From Cognatiluteimonas profundi (GTDB lineage Bacteria; Pseudomonadota; Gammaproteobacteria; Xanthomonadales; Xanthomonadaceae): a DNA stretch of 64,000 nt. Numbering within the stretch: the first letter of the stretch is position 1; the number at the start of each line of letters is the position of its first letter. Below, one piece after another: positions 42,023 to 51,996 of the stretch. Position numbers and translations under genes: made by a program. The stretch spans positions 306,659 through 370,658 of the forward strand of contig NZ_VKHQ01000004.1 in assembly GCF_009792795.1 (NCBI RefSeq), read 5' to 3'. Below the pieces are notes generated by a model. The model made no database searches. It saw nothing but the letters and a program-made list of their open reading frames with translations, and had not been told where the DNA came from.

Positions 42023-43755
42023 GGCTGCATCGCAGCGCGCTGTGGCTGGCCTGCGCGATTGCCGGCGGCTGTGCGACCGCGCCTGCAACGCGGCACGCTG
42101 CCGCCGATGCAAGCCCCAGCGTCGAATACGTCGGCACGCGCGAGCCCTTCGCGTCCAAGGCGGTGTACTTCGTCCTGACCGATCGCTTCGTCAATGGCGA
42201 CACCAGCAACGACCATCGCGACCAGGGCGGCAAGCATCGGACCTTCGACATTCCCACGCCGGGCGCACCGCAGGGGCAGAGCGACAACATCGGCTACCTG
42301 GGCGGCGACTTCCGCGGCGTGCTCGACAACGCGGACTACATCCGCGACATGGGTTTTGGTGCGGTGTGGGTTTCGCCCATCGTCGACAACCCGGACGAGG
42401 CGTTCACCGGCGGCGACCCGGTGCACTGGGGCGGCATGTTCACCGACCGCGGCAAGACCGGATACCACGGCTACTGGGGCGTGAATTTCTATCGCCTCGA
42501 CGAACACCTGCCGAGCCCCGGGCTGGATTTCGCCGGGCTGACCGCGGGGCTGAAGCAGCACGGCCTGAATACCGTGCTCGACATCGTCTGCAACCACGGT
42601 TCGCCGGCCTACACGATGCCGGTGGCGCAACCGAAGTTCGGCCAGATATTCGACCGCGACGGCAAACTCGTCGCCGACCACCAGAACCTGCCGCCAGGCA
42701 AGCTCGACCCGCTGCACAACCCGCTGCATGCGTTCTACAACACGCACGGCGGGCTGGCGCAGCTGTCCGACCTCAACGAGAACAACCCGGCGGTGATGGA
42801 CTACCTGGTCGGCGCCTACGAGCAGTGGATCGACCAGGGCGCGGCGGCGTTCCGCATCGACACCATCGGCTGGATGCCGCAGTCGTTCTGGCACGCATTC
42901 GTCGGTCGCATCCGCAGCCGCCATCCGGGCTTCTTCATGTACGGCGAGGCATTCGACACCAATGCCGACAAGATCGCCGAGTTCACCAAACCCGAAAATG
43001 CCGGCGTCAGCGTGCTGGATTTCCCGCTGCGCGAGCGCATCTCCGATGTCTTCGGCAGCAAGCACGCGGGCTTCGAGCGCATCGCCGAGCGCCTGTACCT
43101 GGAGCACGGCCCCTATCGCAACCCCTATGACCTGGTGACGTTCTACGACAACCACGACATGGCGCGACTGGATGCGGACGACAACGGCTTCATCGACGCG
43201 GACAATTTCCTGTTCACCGCGCGCGGCATCCCGGCGATCTATTACGGATCGGAGACCGGCTTCATGCGCGGCACCGCCGAGCACGCCGGCAACCGCAACT
43301 ATTACGGCCAGGCCCGCATCGATGCCGCCGCCGGCAATCCGATCCACGACCGGCTGCGCCGCATCGCGCGGCTGCGGGCGCAGTCGCCTGCGCTGCAGCG
43401 CGGGCTGCAGGTCAACCTGCTGATGCAGGGCGACCGCGCGGCGTTCTATCGCGTCTACCAGGCCCGGGGCCAGCACCAGATCGCGCTGGTGCTGCTCAAC
43501 AAGGGCGATGCGGCCGCTGCCTTCGACCTGCCCGGCGTGCAGGCGGGCCAGTGGCGCGATGCGTTGCAGGGCCAGTCGATCGATGTCGCTACCGGTGGCG
43601 GGTTGTCCACCAGCGTGCCGGCGCACGATGTCGCGGTGTACGTGCTGGATGCGCCGGTGCGCGACCCGGCATTGGCCGCTGCGCTGGATCGCGCCGTGGC
43701 CGCGGCGCGGCCCGACGGATCAGGCGGGGTCGCTGGAGCGCCGCACCACGAGTGA
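42019..43755 (+). CDS. GH13 alpha-amylase family lipoprotein
   Basis: This 578-aa protein has an N-terminal signal with a lipobox-like IAGGC (Cys18), suggesting a periplasmic or surface lipoprotein. The barrel carries DIVCNHG (188-194), nucleophile Asp281 (AFRIDTIGW), acid/base Glu310 (MYGEAFD) and Asp380 (YDNHDMAR). VYFVLTDRFVNGD and TGYHGYWGVNFY are typical of amylases and cyclomaltodextrin-type enzymes. It probably produces short dextrins; whether it hydrolyses or transglycosylates is unclear. It is translationally coupled to the MFS gene, and its 3' end overlaps the convergent lacI-family gene by 36 nt. Confidence 0.9.
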   Translation: MRLHRSALWLACAIAGGCATAPATRHAAADASPSVEYVGTREPFASKAVYFVLTDRFVNGDTSNDHRDQGGKHRTFDIPTPGAPQGQSDNIGYLGGDFRGVLDNADYIRDMGFGAVWVSPIVDNPDEAFTGGDPVHWGGMFTDRGKTGYHGYWGVNFYRLDEHLPSPGLDFAGLTAGLKQHGLNTVLDIVCNHGSPAYTMPVAQPKFGQIFDRDGKLVADHQNLPPGKLDPLHNPLHAFYNTHGGLAQLSDLNENNPAVMDYLVGAYEQWIDQGAAAFRIDTIGWMPQSFWHAFVGRIRSRHPGFFMYGEAFDTNADKIAEFTKPENAGVSVLDFPLRERISDVFGSKHAGFERIAERLYLEHGPYRNPYDLVTFYDNHDMARLDADDNGFIDADNFLFTARGIPAIYYGSETGFMRGTAEHAGNRNYYGQARIDAAAGNPIHDRLRRIARLRAQSPALQRGLQVNLLMQGDRAAFYRVYQARGQHQIALVLLNKGDAAAAFDLPGVQAGQWRDALQGQSIDVATGGGLSTSVPAHDVAVYVLDAPVRDPALAAALDRAVAAARPDGSGGVAGAPHHE

Positions 43756-44751
43756 CACGGGGAGGATGGTGCCGGTGGCCGGCTCATCGCGCACCAACTG
43801 CATCAGCGTCTCGACCAGCAGCTGCCCGGCGCGCGTGGTGTCCTGCGCGATGGTGGTCAGCGATGGCCTGGCGAAACGCGCGGTGGGGATGTCGTCGAAA
43901 CCGACGACCGCGACGTCTTCCGGGATGCGCAGCCCCTGCTCGCCCAGCGCGCGCATGGCGCCGATCGCGATGAGGTCGCTGGCGGCGAAGACGGCATCGA
44001 ACGGCGCGCCACGCCGCAGCAGCTCGCAGGCCGCGGCATGGCCGGCTTCCTCCGAGGTTTCCGCGTCCACCTGCAGCGCGGGGTCGATGGAGCCGCCGGT
44101 CGCCGCCAGCGCGTCGTTGCAGCCGCGGTAGCGCTCGAGGAATTCGGGATAGTGGCTGGACGCATCGCCGAGGAAGGCGATGCGGCGGCGGCCACCGTCG
44201 ATGAGATGTTCCGCGACCAGGCGTCCACCCTGGTAGTTGTCGCAACCAATCGAGATTCCCGGCTGGTCGGGCAACACCGCGCCCCAGCGCACGAAGTGCG
44301 TGCCGCGCTCCACCATGTCGTCGAGCTTGTCGCGATACAGCACGTAATCGCCGTAGCCGAGCAGGATCAGCCCGTCGGCCTTCATGCTGTCCTCGTAATC
44401 GGCATGCCAGTCGTCGGACAGTTGCTGGAAGGACACCAGCAGGTCCTGGCCCTGGCGCGAGCAGGCCCGCGTGATCGAACCCAGCATCGACAGGAAGAAT
44501 GGATTGATGTGCGAGTCGTCCGGTGTCGGATCCTCGAACAACAGCAGCGCCAGCGTGCCGGAGCGCTGCGTGCGCAGGCTGGAGGCGTGGCGGTCGACCT
44601 TGTAGTTGAGCTCCCGGGCGACATCCTCCACGCGCTTGCGCGTCTGCGCGTTCACCAGCGGGCTGCCACGCAGCACGCGCGACACCGTCGCCTGGGACAC
44701 CCCGGCGCGGTGGGCGATATCGATCGAGGTGGCCTTGGGTTTGCGCGTCAT
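43720..44751 (-). CDS. LacI-family transcriptional regulator, candidate master regulator of the locus
   Basis: This 343-aa protein has an N-terminal helix-turn-helix (IDIAHRAGVSQATVSRVLRG, residues 10-29), the hinge region, and a periplasmic-binding-protein-like sensor domain with ASDLIAIGAMRAL and VVGFDDIPTARFARP. It is the only transcription regulator of sugar type in the window, and LacI proteins bind even palindromes with a central CG, like the four ACGT-centred operators described here. I infer that it binds them. No operator lies in front of its own gene. The inducer is unknown; maltose or glucose would fit. Confidence 0.93.
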   Translation of the reverse strand: MTRKPKATSIDIAHRAGVSQATVSRVLRGSPLVNAQTRKRVEDVARELNYKVDRHASSLRTQRSGTLALLLFEDPTPDDSHINPFFLSMLGSITRACSRQGQDLLVSFQQLSDDWHADYEDSMKADGLILLGYGDYVLYRDKLDDMVERGTHFVRWGAVLPDQPGISIGCDNYQGGRLVAEHLIDGGRRRIAFLGDASSHYPEFLERYRGCNDALAATGGSIDPALQVDAETSEEAGHAAACELLRRGAPFDAVFAASDLIAIGAMRALGEQGLRIPEDVAVVGFDDIPTARFARPSLTTIAQDTTRAGQLLVETLMQLVRDEPATGTILPVSLVVRRSSDPA

Positions 44752-44847
44752 CGCCTGGAACCGGGAATCAGGCCGGCAGTGTAGGCCTGCGTGGCGGCCG
44801 CGCGGCCCGGTCGCATCGTCATGGCGTCCTCCACGGCCGGCATCCGG

Positions 44848-47622
44848 TCAGTGGGCCTCGTCCCAGTTGCGCCCGACACCCACGTCGACCACCAGCGGCA
44901 CGCGCAGCTCCGCGGCGCCCGCCATGCGGCGCCGCACCTCGTCGCGCAGGGTGTCGATGAAGTCGCTGTCGGCCTCGAACACCAGTTCATCGTGCACCTG
45001 CAGCACCATCATCGCGCGCGCGGCATGCGGCTCCAGCCAGCCGTGCAGGTCGATCATCGCGCGCTTGATGATGTCGGCGGCGGTGCCCTGCATCGGTGCG
45101 TTGATCGCGGCGCGTTCGGCACCGGAGCGCAGGCCGGCGTTGCGCGAGGCGATGTTCTCCAGGTACAGGCGCCGGCCGAACACGGTTTCGACGTAGCCAC
45201 GTTCGCGCGCCTGCTGCCGGGTGTGTTCCATGAAGTCGCGCACGCCCGGATAGCGGCTGAAGTACAGCGCGATGTAGTCCTGCGCCTCGCCGCGCGCGAT
45301 GCCGAGCTGCTTGGCCAGGCCGAATGCGCTCATGCCGTACATCAGGCCGAAGTTGATCGCCTTGGCGGCGCGGCGCTCGTTGTTGCTGACATCCTCGATC
45401 GCCTTGCCGAAGACTTCCGCGGCGGTGGCGCGATGGATGTCGACGTCCGAGCCGAATGCGCGCAGCAGCGCCGGATCCTGCGACAGGTGCGCCATGATCC
45501 GCAGTTCGATCTGCGAGTAGTCCGCGGCCAGGATCAGGCGCCCGGGCGGTGCGACGAAGGCCTTGCGGATGCGGCGGCCGTCCTCGGTGCGGATCGGGAT
45601 GTTCTGCAGGTTCGGATCGCTCGACGCGAGCCGGCCGGTCGCGGCGCCGGCCTGGTGAAAGCTGGTGTGCACCCGGCCGTCATCGCGATTGGCCATGTCC
45701 GGCAGCTTGTCGGTGTAGGTGCTGCGCAGCTTGGCCAGGCCGCGGTATTCCAGGATCACGCGCGGCAGTTCGTGCTGGTCGGCGATGGCCTCCAGCGCTT
45801 CCTCATTCGCCGACGGCTGTCCGGTCGGCGTCTTCACCAGTGCCGGCAGCTTGAGTTCCTCGAACAGCAGGGCGCAGACCTGTTTGGGCGAATCCAGGTT
45901 GAAGGTGCGTCCCGCCAGCTCCGTCGCCTGCTGCTGCAGCACCAGCATGCGCCGGCCCAGGTCGATGGACTGGCGGCGCAGCTCGTCCATGTCGATCATC
46001 ACGCCGTTGGCCTCGATGCGTTCGAGCACGGGCACCAGCGGGATCTCGATCTCGGTATAGACGCGCTCCAGCGATGGCTCCGCGGCGAGTTTGGGGCGCA
46101 GCACGCGATGCAGGCGCAGGGTGACGTCCGCATCCTCGGCGGCGTAGCGCGTGGCGTCGTCGAGCGCGACCTGCGAGAACGCGATCTGCTTGGCGCCCTT
46201 GCCGGCGACATCGGTGTACTTGATGGTGGCGTAGCCCAGGTAGCGCCTGGCCAGCGAGTCCATGTCGTGGCGGCTGGCACCGGCGTTCCAGACGAAGCTC
46301 TGCATCATCGTGTCGTCGGCGTATCCGCGCACGTCCACGCCATGGCAGCGCAGGACGTGCAGGTCGTACTTGCCGTGCTGGCCGATCTTGCGTTTTCCGG
46401 CATCGGCGAACAGCGGCCGCAGCGCATCGAGCACCTCGGCCTGCGCGAGCTGCTGCGGGACGCCGGGATAATCGTGCCGCATCGGGATGTACGCAGCCCT
46501 GCCCGGCTCGACCGACACGCTCAGGCCGATGAGCTTCGCGCACAGGGCGTCGAGCGAATCGGTCTCGGTGTCGAAGGCGAATTCGATGGCTGCCTGAAGT
46601 TGTCCGATCCAGTCGTCGAGCTGCGCGCGGGTCAGCACGGTGTCGTACACGCCGGCCACGGCCAGCGCCGGGTCGAGGCTGTCGTCGACGACGGCCGGCG
46701 CGCGCGCATAGCCGGCCTCGGTGCCGCGCACGCTCACCCGTCCCTCGCGCGCCGGCGGCGGCGTGCCATCGAGTTCGCGCAGCGCGGCATTGAATCCATA
46801 GCGCGCGTAGAGCGTGCGCAGGGCGTCGACGTCGCGCTCGCGCAAGGTCATGGCGCGCGCCGGCAGCTCCAGTTCCACGTCGGTCTTGATCGTCACCAGC
46901 TCGCGGTTGAGCGGCAAGCGGTGCAGCGCCGCGCGCAGGTTCTCGCCGATCTTGCCGCCGATGCGCTCGGCATTGGCGATGACGCCATCCAGGCTGCCGT
47001 ATTCGGCAAGCCACTTGGCGGCGGTCTTCGGCCCGCATTTGTCCACGCCGGGGATGTTGTCGACGCTGTCGCCCATCAGCGCCAGCAGGTCGACGATCTG
47101 TCCGGCGCGCACGCCGAACTTGGCGACGACGGCCTCCTCGCTGTCCAGCCGGCTGCCGCTCATGGTGTTGACCAGCAGGATGCGACCACCGCCATCGATC
47201 GTGCGCACCAGTTGCGCGAAGTCCTTGTCGCCGGTGGAAATGGTGACCTCGCTGCCATCGGCCGCGGCCTGCATCGCCAGCGTGCCGATGACGTCGTCGG
47301 CCTCGACGCCGTCGATGCGCAGCATCGGGAACCCGAGCGCCTGCACGATCTCGCACATCGGCTCCATCTGCGCGCGCAGGTCGTCGGGCATCGACGGACG
47401 ATTGGCCTTGTAGTCGGCGTACATCGTGTTGCGGAACGTCGGCCCGGGCGCGTCGACGACGAACACGGCGCAGTCCGGCTGCTCCTTGAGCGTGGCCCGC
47501 AACATGTTGACCACCCCGAACAGCGCACCGGTGGGTTCGCCCGCCGCGTTGGACAGGGGCGGCAGCGCGTGGAACGCCCGGTACAGGTAGGAAGAGCCGT
47601 CGATCAGGACCAGTCGATGCAT
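44848..47622 (-). CDS. polA: DNA polymerase I
   Basis: This 924-aa repair and Okazaki-fragment-processing polymerase has all three activities: an N-terminal 5'-3' exonuclease/flap domain (LIDGSSYLYRAFHALPP, DNIPGVDKCGPKTA), a 3'-5' proofreading domain with the Asp-x-Glu motif FDTETDSL, and a family A polymerase domain with motif A DYSQIELRIMAHLS, motif B (RRAAKAINFGLMYG) and motif C VHDELVFE. Length is close to E. coli PolA (928 aa). It is monocistronic; 96 nt separate it from the lacI-family gene. Confidence 0.97.
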   Translation of the reverse strand: MHRLVLIDGSSYLYRAFHALPPLSNAAGEPTGALFGVVNMLRATLKEQPDCAVFVVDAPGPTFRNTMYADYKANRPSMPDDLRAQMEPMCEIVQALGFPMLRIDGVEADDVIGTLAMQAAADGSEVTISTGDKDFAQLVRTIDGGGRILLVNTMSGSRLDSEEAVVAKFGVRAGQIVDLLALMGDSVDNIPGVDKCGPKTAAKWLAEYGSLDGVIANAERIGGKIGENLRAALHRLPLNRELVTIKTDVELELPARAMTLRERDVDALRTLYARYGFNAALRELDGTPPPAREGRVSVRGTEAGYARAPAVVDDSLDPALAVAGVYDTVLTRAQLDDWIGQLQAAIEFAFDTETDSLDALCAKLIGLSVSVEPGRAAYIPMRHDYPGVPQQLAQAEVLDALRPLFADAGKRKIGQHGKYDLHVLRCHGVDVRGYADDTMMQSFVWNAGASRHDMDSLARRYLGYATIKYTDVAGKGAKQIAFSQVALDDATRYAAEDADVTLRLHRVLRPKLAAEPSLERVYTEIEIPLVPVLERIEANGVMIDMDELRRQSIDLGRRMLVLQQQATELAGRTFNLDSPKQVCALLFEELKLPALVKTPTGQPSANEEALEAIADQHELPRVILEYRGLAKLRSTYTDKLPDMANRDDGRVHTSFHQAGAATGRLASSDPNLQNIPIRTEDGRRIRKAFVAPPGRLILAADYSQIELRIMAHLSQDPALLRAFGSDVDIHRATAAEVFGKAIEDVSNNERRAAKAINFGLMYGMSAFGLAKQLGIARGEAQDYIALYFSRYPGVRDFMEHTRQQARERGYVETVFGRRLYLENIASRNAGLRSGAERAAINAPMQGTAADIIKRAMIDLHGWLEPHAARAMMVLQVHDELVFEADSDFIDTLRDEVRRRMAGAAELRVPLVVDVGVGRNWDEAH

Positions 47623-47716
47623 CGGTCGATTCTACGCCGCCGGCCGTTTTTCCCTCACCCGGCCGCGTCACGGTCCGGGGGCATAATCGGCCAGCACCCG
47701 CCCCAGGAGGTCCACC

Positions 47717-47992
47717 GTGCGAATCCCACTCGTGCTCATCGCGACGGCCCTGCTGGCCGCCTGCGCCACCACGGCCGAACCCGAGATCCCTGCCAACGCC
47801 GTCGCGGTCACCCGGACCGCGGCCAATGGCGATATCGTGTCCGAATATCGCGTGCAGGGACAGCTGCGCATGGTGCGCGTGCAGCCGGCACGCGGCCCGG
47901 TCTATTACCTGATCGACCGCAACGGCGATGGGCGGATGGACGCGTCCAAGGGCGACGTGTCGCCGGTGTACTACAAGATCTACGGCTGGTAA
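47717..47992 (+). CDS. Small DUF2782 lipoprotein
   Basis: This 91-aa protein starts at GTG 47717, fixed by a strong AGGAGG site 8 nt upstream. It has a lipoprotein signal (LLAAC, Cys at about 16) and the DUF2782 core SEYRVQGQLRMVRVQPARG followed by PVYYLIDRNGDGRMD, an EF-hand-like Asp-x-Asn-x-Asp-Gly loop that may bind calcium. The function is unknown. Homologues occur next to polA in related bacteria, and here it diverges from polA. Confidence 0.85.
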   Translation: MRIPLVLIATALLAACATTAEPEIPANAVAVTRTAANGDIVSEYRVQGQLRMVRVQPARGPVYYLIDRNGDGRMDASKGDVSPVYYKIYGW

Positions 47993-48073
47993 CCGTCAGC
48001 GGACGCCGCGTCAGCCGCGCGGCCAGGCCTGCGGCCTGTGGCGGCCACCGCCACGCGCTGCCATGCTGGCCGG

Positions 48074-49021
48074 ATGACGACGTCGAATCCGCCAGCCGTG
48101 GTGCTGGTCAACCTGGGCACTCCCGATGCGCCGACCGCACGCGCGGTGCGGCGCTATCTGTCGGAATTCCTGCACGACCATCGCGTCGTGCAACTCACGC
48201 GCTGGCTGTGGTGCCCGCTGCTGCACGGGGTGATCCTGCCGCTGCGCGGGGGCCGCGTCGCGCGCAAGTACGCGGCCATCTGGATGGATGGCGGATCGCC
48301 GCTGGCGGTGCATACGCGTGCACTGGCGGCGGCGGTGCAGCAGCGCATGCCGCAGGCCACGGTCGTGCACGCGATGCGCTACGGCTCGCCGTCGCTGGCG
48401 TCGACGCTGGCGACCTTGCGCCGATCGCACGAGCGCATCGTCGTCCTGCCGCTGTATCCGCAGTATTCGGGGACGACCACCGCATCGGTCGGCGACATCG
48501 TCGAGCGATCGCCGGGAACACCCGTGCGCATGCTGGGCGATTACCACCTGGATCCGGCCTGGGTCGCGGCGATCGCGGACTCGGTCCGCGCACATTGGGC
48601 GCGGCACGGTCGCGGCGAGCACCTGTTGCTGTCGTTGCACGGCATCCCGCAACGCCTGGTCGCCGCCGGCGATCCCTACGCCGTGCAGTGCGAGGCAAGC
48701 GCGCGGGCAATCGCCGACGCGCTGGGCCTGGGCGCCGGCGAGTGGACGCTGGCCTACCAGTCGCGCTTCGGCAGTGAGCGCTGGCTGCAGCCGGCGACGG
48801 TCGATGTGATCGATGCACTCGCCGGCAGCGGCGTGCGCACGCTCGACGTCGTCTGCCCGGGTTTCGCCGTCGATTGCCTGGAGACGCTGGAGGAAATCTC
48901 GATGATGCTGGCCGAGCACTTCGAGCAGTCCGGCGGACACCTGCGCTACATCCCCTGCCTCAACGACTCGCCGGCCCATGCCGATGCACTGGCCGCGTTG
49001 ATCGAACGCGAACTGCAATGA
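48074..49021 (+). CDS. hemH: Ferrochelatase
   Basis: This 315-aa enzyme inserts ferrous iron into protoporphyrin IX, the last step of heme synthesis. Conserved parts are LVNLGTPDAP, the catalytic His189 in LSLHGIPQR, YQSRFGSERWLQP and CPGFAVDCLETLEEI with the conserved Glu. The ATG at 48074 gives the family N-terminus. Its stop overlaps the following hydrolase start by 4 nt. It is one of three heme-synthesis genes in the window, none adjacent to another. Confidence 0.96.
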   Translation: MTTSNPPAVVLVNLGTPDAPTARAVRRYLSEFLHDHRVVQLTRWLWCPLLHGVILPLRGGRVARKYAAIWMDGGSPLAVHTRALAAAVQQRMPQATVVHAMRYGSPSLASTLATLRRSHERIVVLPLYPQYSGTTTASVGDIVERSPGTPVRMLGDYHLDPAWVAAIADSVRAHWARHGRGEHLLLSLHGIPQRLVAAGDPYAVQCEASARAIADALGLGAGEWTLAYQSRFGSERWLQPATVDVIDALAGSGVRTLDVVCPGFAVDCLETLEEISMMLAEHFEQSGGHLRYIPCLNDSPAHADALAALIERELQ

Positions 49022-49878
49022 TCGGAGCCGATGCCCCGCGCGAGTGGAGCCTGGACCTGCCGACCGGGCGCATCGCCGGCCTGCGCGCCGGCGAGCCGGG
49101 TGCGCCGCGCGTGCTGGCCCTGCATGGCTGGCTGGACAACGCCGCCAGCTTCGTCCCATTGGCCGCGCACCTGCACGGACTGGACCTGGTGTGTCCCGAC
49201 TTCCCCGGCCACGGCCGCAGCGCGCACCTGCAACCGGGCGCCGACTATTCCTTCGCGGCCGCGGTCCACAGCGTGCTCGACATCGCCGATGGCCTGGGCT
49301 GGGAGCGTTTCGCGGTGCTCGGCCACTCGATGGGCGCCGGCATCGGCAGCCTGGTCGCGGCCGCGTGTCCGGATCGGATCGATCGCTTCGTCGCCATCGA
49401 AGCGCTCGGTGCGCTGGCCGAGACGCCCGATCGCACCGTGCAACGCCTGCGCGAAGCGGTTGCGGCGACGCGCGCGTTGCAGCACAAGCGCCTGCGCGTG
49501 TTTCCCGACATCGCCAGCGCGACCCGCGCACGCATGCAGGCCAATGCGCTGAGCGAGCCCATCGCCCGGCTGCTGGTGGAACGCGGGCTGGTCCCGGTCG
49601 AAGGGGGCTACATCTGGAGCAGCGATCCACGCCTGACCCTGCCGACGATGCTGCGCACCACGGAAGAACAGGTACGTGACCTCGTCGCGGGCATCACCTG
49701 CCCCACGCGCGTGCTGTTCGCCGATCCAGCCCAGCCCTATCTGCCCGACGCACTGCGCCGCGAGCGCGCCGCGCTGCTGCCATGCGGGGATCTGCGCATC
49801 CTCGCCGGTGGCCACCACCTGCACATGGAAGATCCGGCCGCCGTTGCCGACGCGATCGGCGATTTCCTCAGCCGCTGA
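49018..49878 (+). CDS. Alpha/beta-fold hydrolase
   Basis: This 286-aa cytoplasmic hydrolase has the oxyanion HGWLDN (36-41), nucleophile Ser104 in LGHSMGAG, and a C-terminal His in GGHHLHME. The lid region covers about residues 125-200. The overall pattern is like the serine hydrolase-like (SERHL/MhpC) group; the substrate cannot be predicted. The ATGA overlap with hemH (49018-49021) indicates co-translation, a pairing that may be merely positional. Confidence 0.88.
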   Translation: MIGADAPREWSLDLPTGRIAGLRAGEPGAPRVLALHGWLDNAASFVPLAAHLHGLDLVCPDFPGHGRSAHLQPGADYSFAAAVHSVLDIADGLGWERFAVLGHSMGAGIGSLVAAACPDRIDRFVAIEALGALAETPDRTVQRLREAVAATRALQHKRLRVFPDIASATRARMQANALSEPIARLLVERGLVPVEGGYIWSSDPRLTLPTMLRTTEEQVRDLVAGITCPTRVLFADPAQPYLPDALRRERAALLPCGDLRILAGGHHLHMEDPAAVADAIGDFLSR

Positions 49879-49971
49879 CGACCGCGCCGCGATGAATTCC
49901 GGATGCGAATGTCCGCGCCGCGCCGCCGCGCGCCATGACCCCGCGCCTGCCCTGAAAGCGCACGACCCACA

Positions 49972-50832
49972 TCAACCCAGCAGCGCCCGCAAAGTCGCCT
50001 TCAAGCGCCGGCCTTCCGTGCGGAAATAGCCGCGCTCGTCGCGCCAATCCGGGAATCGCTTCTCCACCTCGCGCCAGAAACTGCGCGAATGGTTGCCATG
50101 GATCAGGTGGCAGAGCTCATGCACCAGCACGTACTCGAACGACGCCGGCCGCGCGAGCACCAGCGACAGGTCGAGCACGACATTGCCATCGGGCGACAGC
50201 GAACCCCACTGCGATGTCATGCGCTTGAACGCGATCCGCCGTGGCGGCCGTGGCAGGGTTGCCAGGTAGCGTGGCAGCCAGTGGCCGACGTCGGCGCGCC
50301 CCTGGCTTTCGTAGAAATCACGCAGCGCACGTTGCAGCGAGGCCTGGCTGGCGCGCTCGCCTGCGGTGAAGACGATGACGTCGCCCTCCTGCTGGACCCT
50401 GGCGAAACGGCCAGGCCGCCAGTCCAGCGGCCATTGCGCGCCGCGCAAGGGCAGTTCCGCGGTGACGCCCAGCAGAAGTGGCGGCGCGGCGACATCCGCA
50501 TAGTGGCCCAGCTGTGCCGACAGCCAGTCGCGGTGCTCGACCAGGAAACGCTGCCCGGAGACCAGGCTGGCGCGCGCGGGCAAGGTCAGTCGTGCGCCGC
50601 GCTCATCGACACTGAGCTTGAGCCGGCGCGCACGCGGGTTGCGCACGCGCTGCACCTCGACATCGCGCCCGTCGGCCAACGTGAACGACAACGAATCGCG
50701 CTCGATCGTGCGCGGCCGGGGTGCGAGCAGACGACCAATCAATTGCAGTGGGCCACCGTGTCGACGTTGCAGCGATGCTAGCGCACCGTCGACGACGATG
50801 TCGCCAACGCGCGCATCATCGCGATCCTGCAT
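49972..50832 (-). CDS. YgjP/SprT-like zinc metalloprotease
   Basis: This 286-aa protein of the DUF45 / M48-like group has the zinc motif HELCH (His238, Glu239, His242) with the third ligand probably His248 in HGNHSRSFW, and the family block RMTSQWGS before it. No signal peptide is seen, so it is predicted cytoplasmic. The N-terminal ~40 residues are less conserved, and the true start may be downstream of 50832. It follows rdgC by 41 nt on the same strand. Its function in cells is not established. Confidence 0.85.
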   Translation of the reverse strand: MQDRDDARVGDIVVDGALASLQRRHGGPLQLIGRLLAPRPRTIERDSLSFTLADGRDVEVQRVRNPRARRLKLSVDERGARLTLPARASLVSGQRFLVEHRDWLSAQLGHYADVAAPPLLLGVTAELPLRGAQWPLDWRPGRFARVQQEGDVIVFTAGERASQASLQRALRDFYESQGRADVGHWLPRYLATLPRPPRRIAFKRMTSQWGSLSPDGNVVLDLSLVLARPASFEYVLVHELCHLIHGNHSRSFWREVEKRFPDWRDERGYFRTEGRRLKATLRALLG

Positions 50833-50873
50833 GCGTGGTCGTTCGTGGTTGCCGGGCGCGAAGCGATCGCCGT

Positions 50874-51785
50874 TCAGGCCGCCGCATCGACCTTGCTGAG
50901 CTTCAGCGCCGATTCGAGGATCGTGAACAGGCGCTTGGCCTCGCCCGCCATCAACGCGAAGCGGGCGTCGAGTTCGGCATGCAGGTCATCGCGCTCGGTC
51001 GATTCGAGCGTGTCGACGGCACCATCGAGCAGCTTGAACTTGCGCAGCACCAGGTCCTCGCCGAGCACGAAGGACACGTGGTCGTCGAGCGTCAGCGCCA
51101 GTCGCGTCACCTGCTTGCCGGCTTCCAGGTGGCGTGCGATCTCGTCGCAGGCCAGGTCGTGGCGCTGGCACTTGACGATCGCGCCGCGCTCGGCCGCATC
51201 CTTGAGTTCGCATTCATCGCCCAGGGTCAGGCCCTCGGGCAACGCCTCGCCGGCGATCCAGCCGGTGAGGATGGAGCGCGGCGCGACTTCCGCATTCAGC
51301 GGCAACGCCGGGAAGCTGCCCAGCGCGCGACGGATTTCGCTGACCACGCTCTCGGCGCTCTTGCGGCTGGCGGTGTCGACGATGCACAGGCCGTGCTCGA
51401 GGTCGAGCAACGCATCGGTGCGCGTCGGCCGCACGAAGGCGCGCGGCAACAACTCGTGCACCAGATCTTCCTTGAGCCGCTTGCGCGTGCGGCCGCCGGG
51501 CTTGCGGCCTTCCTTGCGCTCGATCTCGGCCAGTTTCTGCGCGAGCAGTTCGTTGACGACCGCCCCGGGCAGCAGCTTGTCCTCGCCCCCGACCGTCAGC
51601 CAGATGGCATCGGCGATGCGGTGGGACATCGCCTCGGTGTCGCGTCCCATCGGCGGCACGAAGCCGCGCGAGGACAGCTCGAGCGCGCCGACCGGTTTCA
51701 AGCGGCATTCCTCGAGTTGTGCATCCAGCGTATCGAAGGACAGGGACGTCGGGAAACGGAAGAACGTGAGGTTGCGAAAGAACAT
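50874..51785 (-). CDS. rdgC: Recombination-associated protein RdgC
   Basis: This 303-aa DNA-binding protein forms a ring dimer on DNA and inhibits RecA-mediated exchange in E. coli. The N-terminus MFFRNLTFFRF, GFVPPMGR, KRLKEDLVHELLPRAF and the central block TASRKSAESVVSEIRRALGS are diagnostic. The ATG at 51783-51785 follows an AGGA site; the frame is open further upstream but not conserved. Length equals E. coli RdgC (303 aa). Confidence 0.95.
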   Translation of the reverse strand: MFFRNLTFFRFPTSLSFDTLDAQLEECRLKPVGALELSSRGFVPPMGRDTEAMSHRIADAIWLTVGGEDKLLPGAVVNELLAQKLAEIERKEGRKPGGRTRKRLKEDLVHELLPRAFVRPTRTDALLDLEHGLCIVDTASRKSAESVVSEIRRALGSFPALPLNAEVAPRSILTGWIAGEALPEGLTLGDECELKDAAERGAIVKCQRHDLACDEIARHLEAGKQVTRLALTLDDHVSFVLGEDLVLRKFKLLDGAVDTLESTERDDLHAELDARFALMAGEAKRLFTILESALKLSKVDAAA

Positions 51786-51996
51786 CGGAATCCTGCAATG
51801 GGCAAAGGCGGAAAGCGCCATCGCGCCGACGGTGCGGTCAGCGGGCTGGCCGGTCGGATACGCGTGGCACCGCGGGGAATCGGGTCGGGCCGTGGTCGCC
51901 GGTCGGGCCGCATGCGGCGGCGCCACGACAGCGGCCGCCATTCTATCGTCGCCAGCCGCGCATGACGTTGCGGCGGCGCACGGTTAAGCTCGCAGC

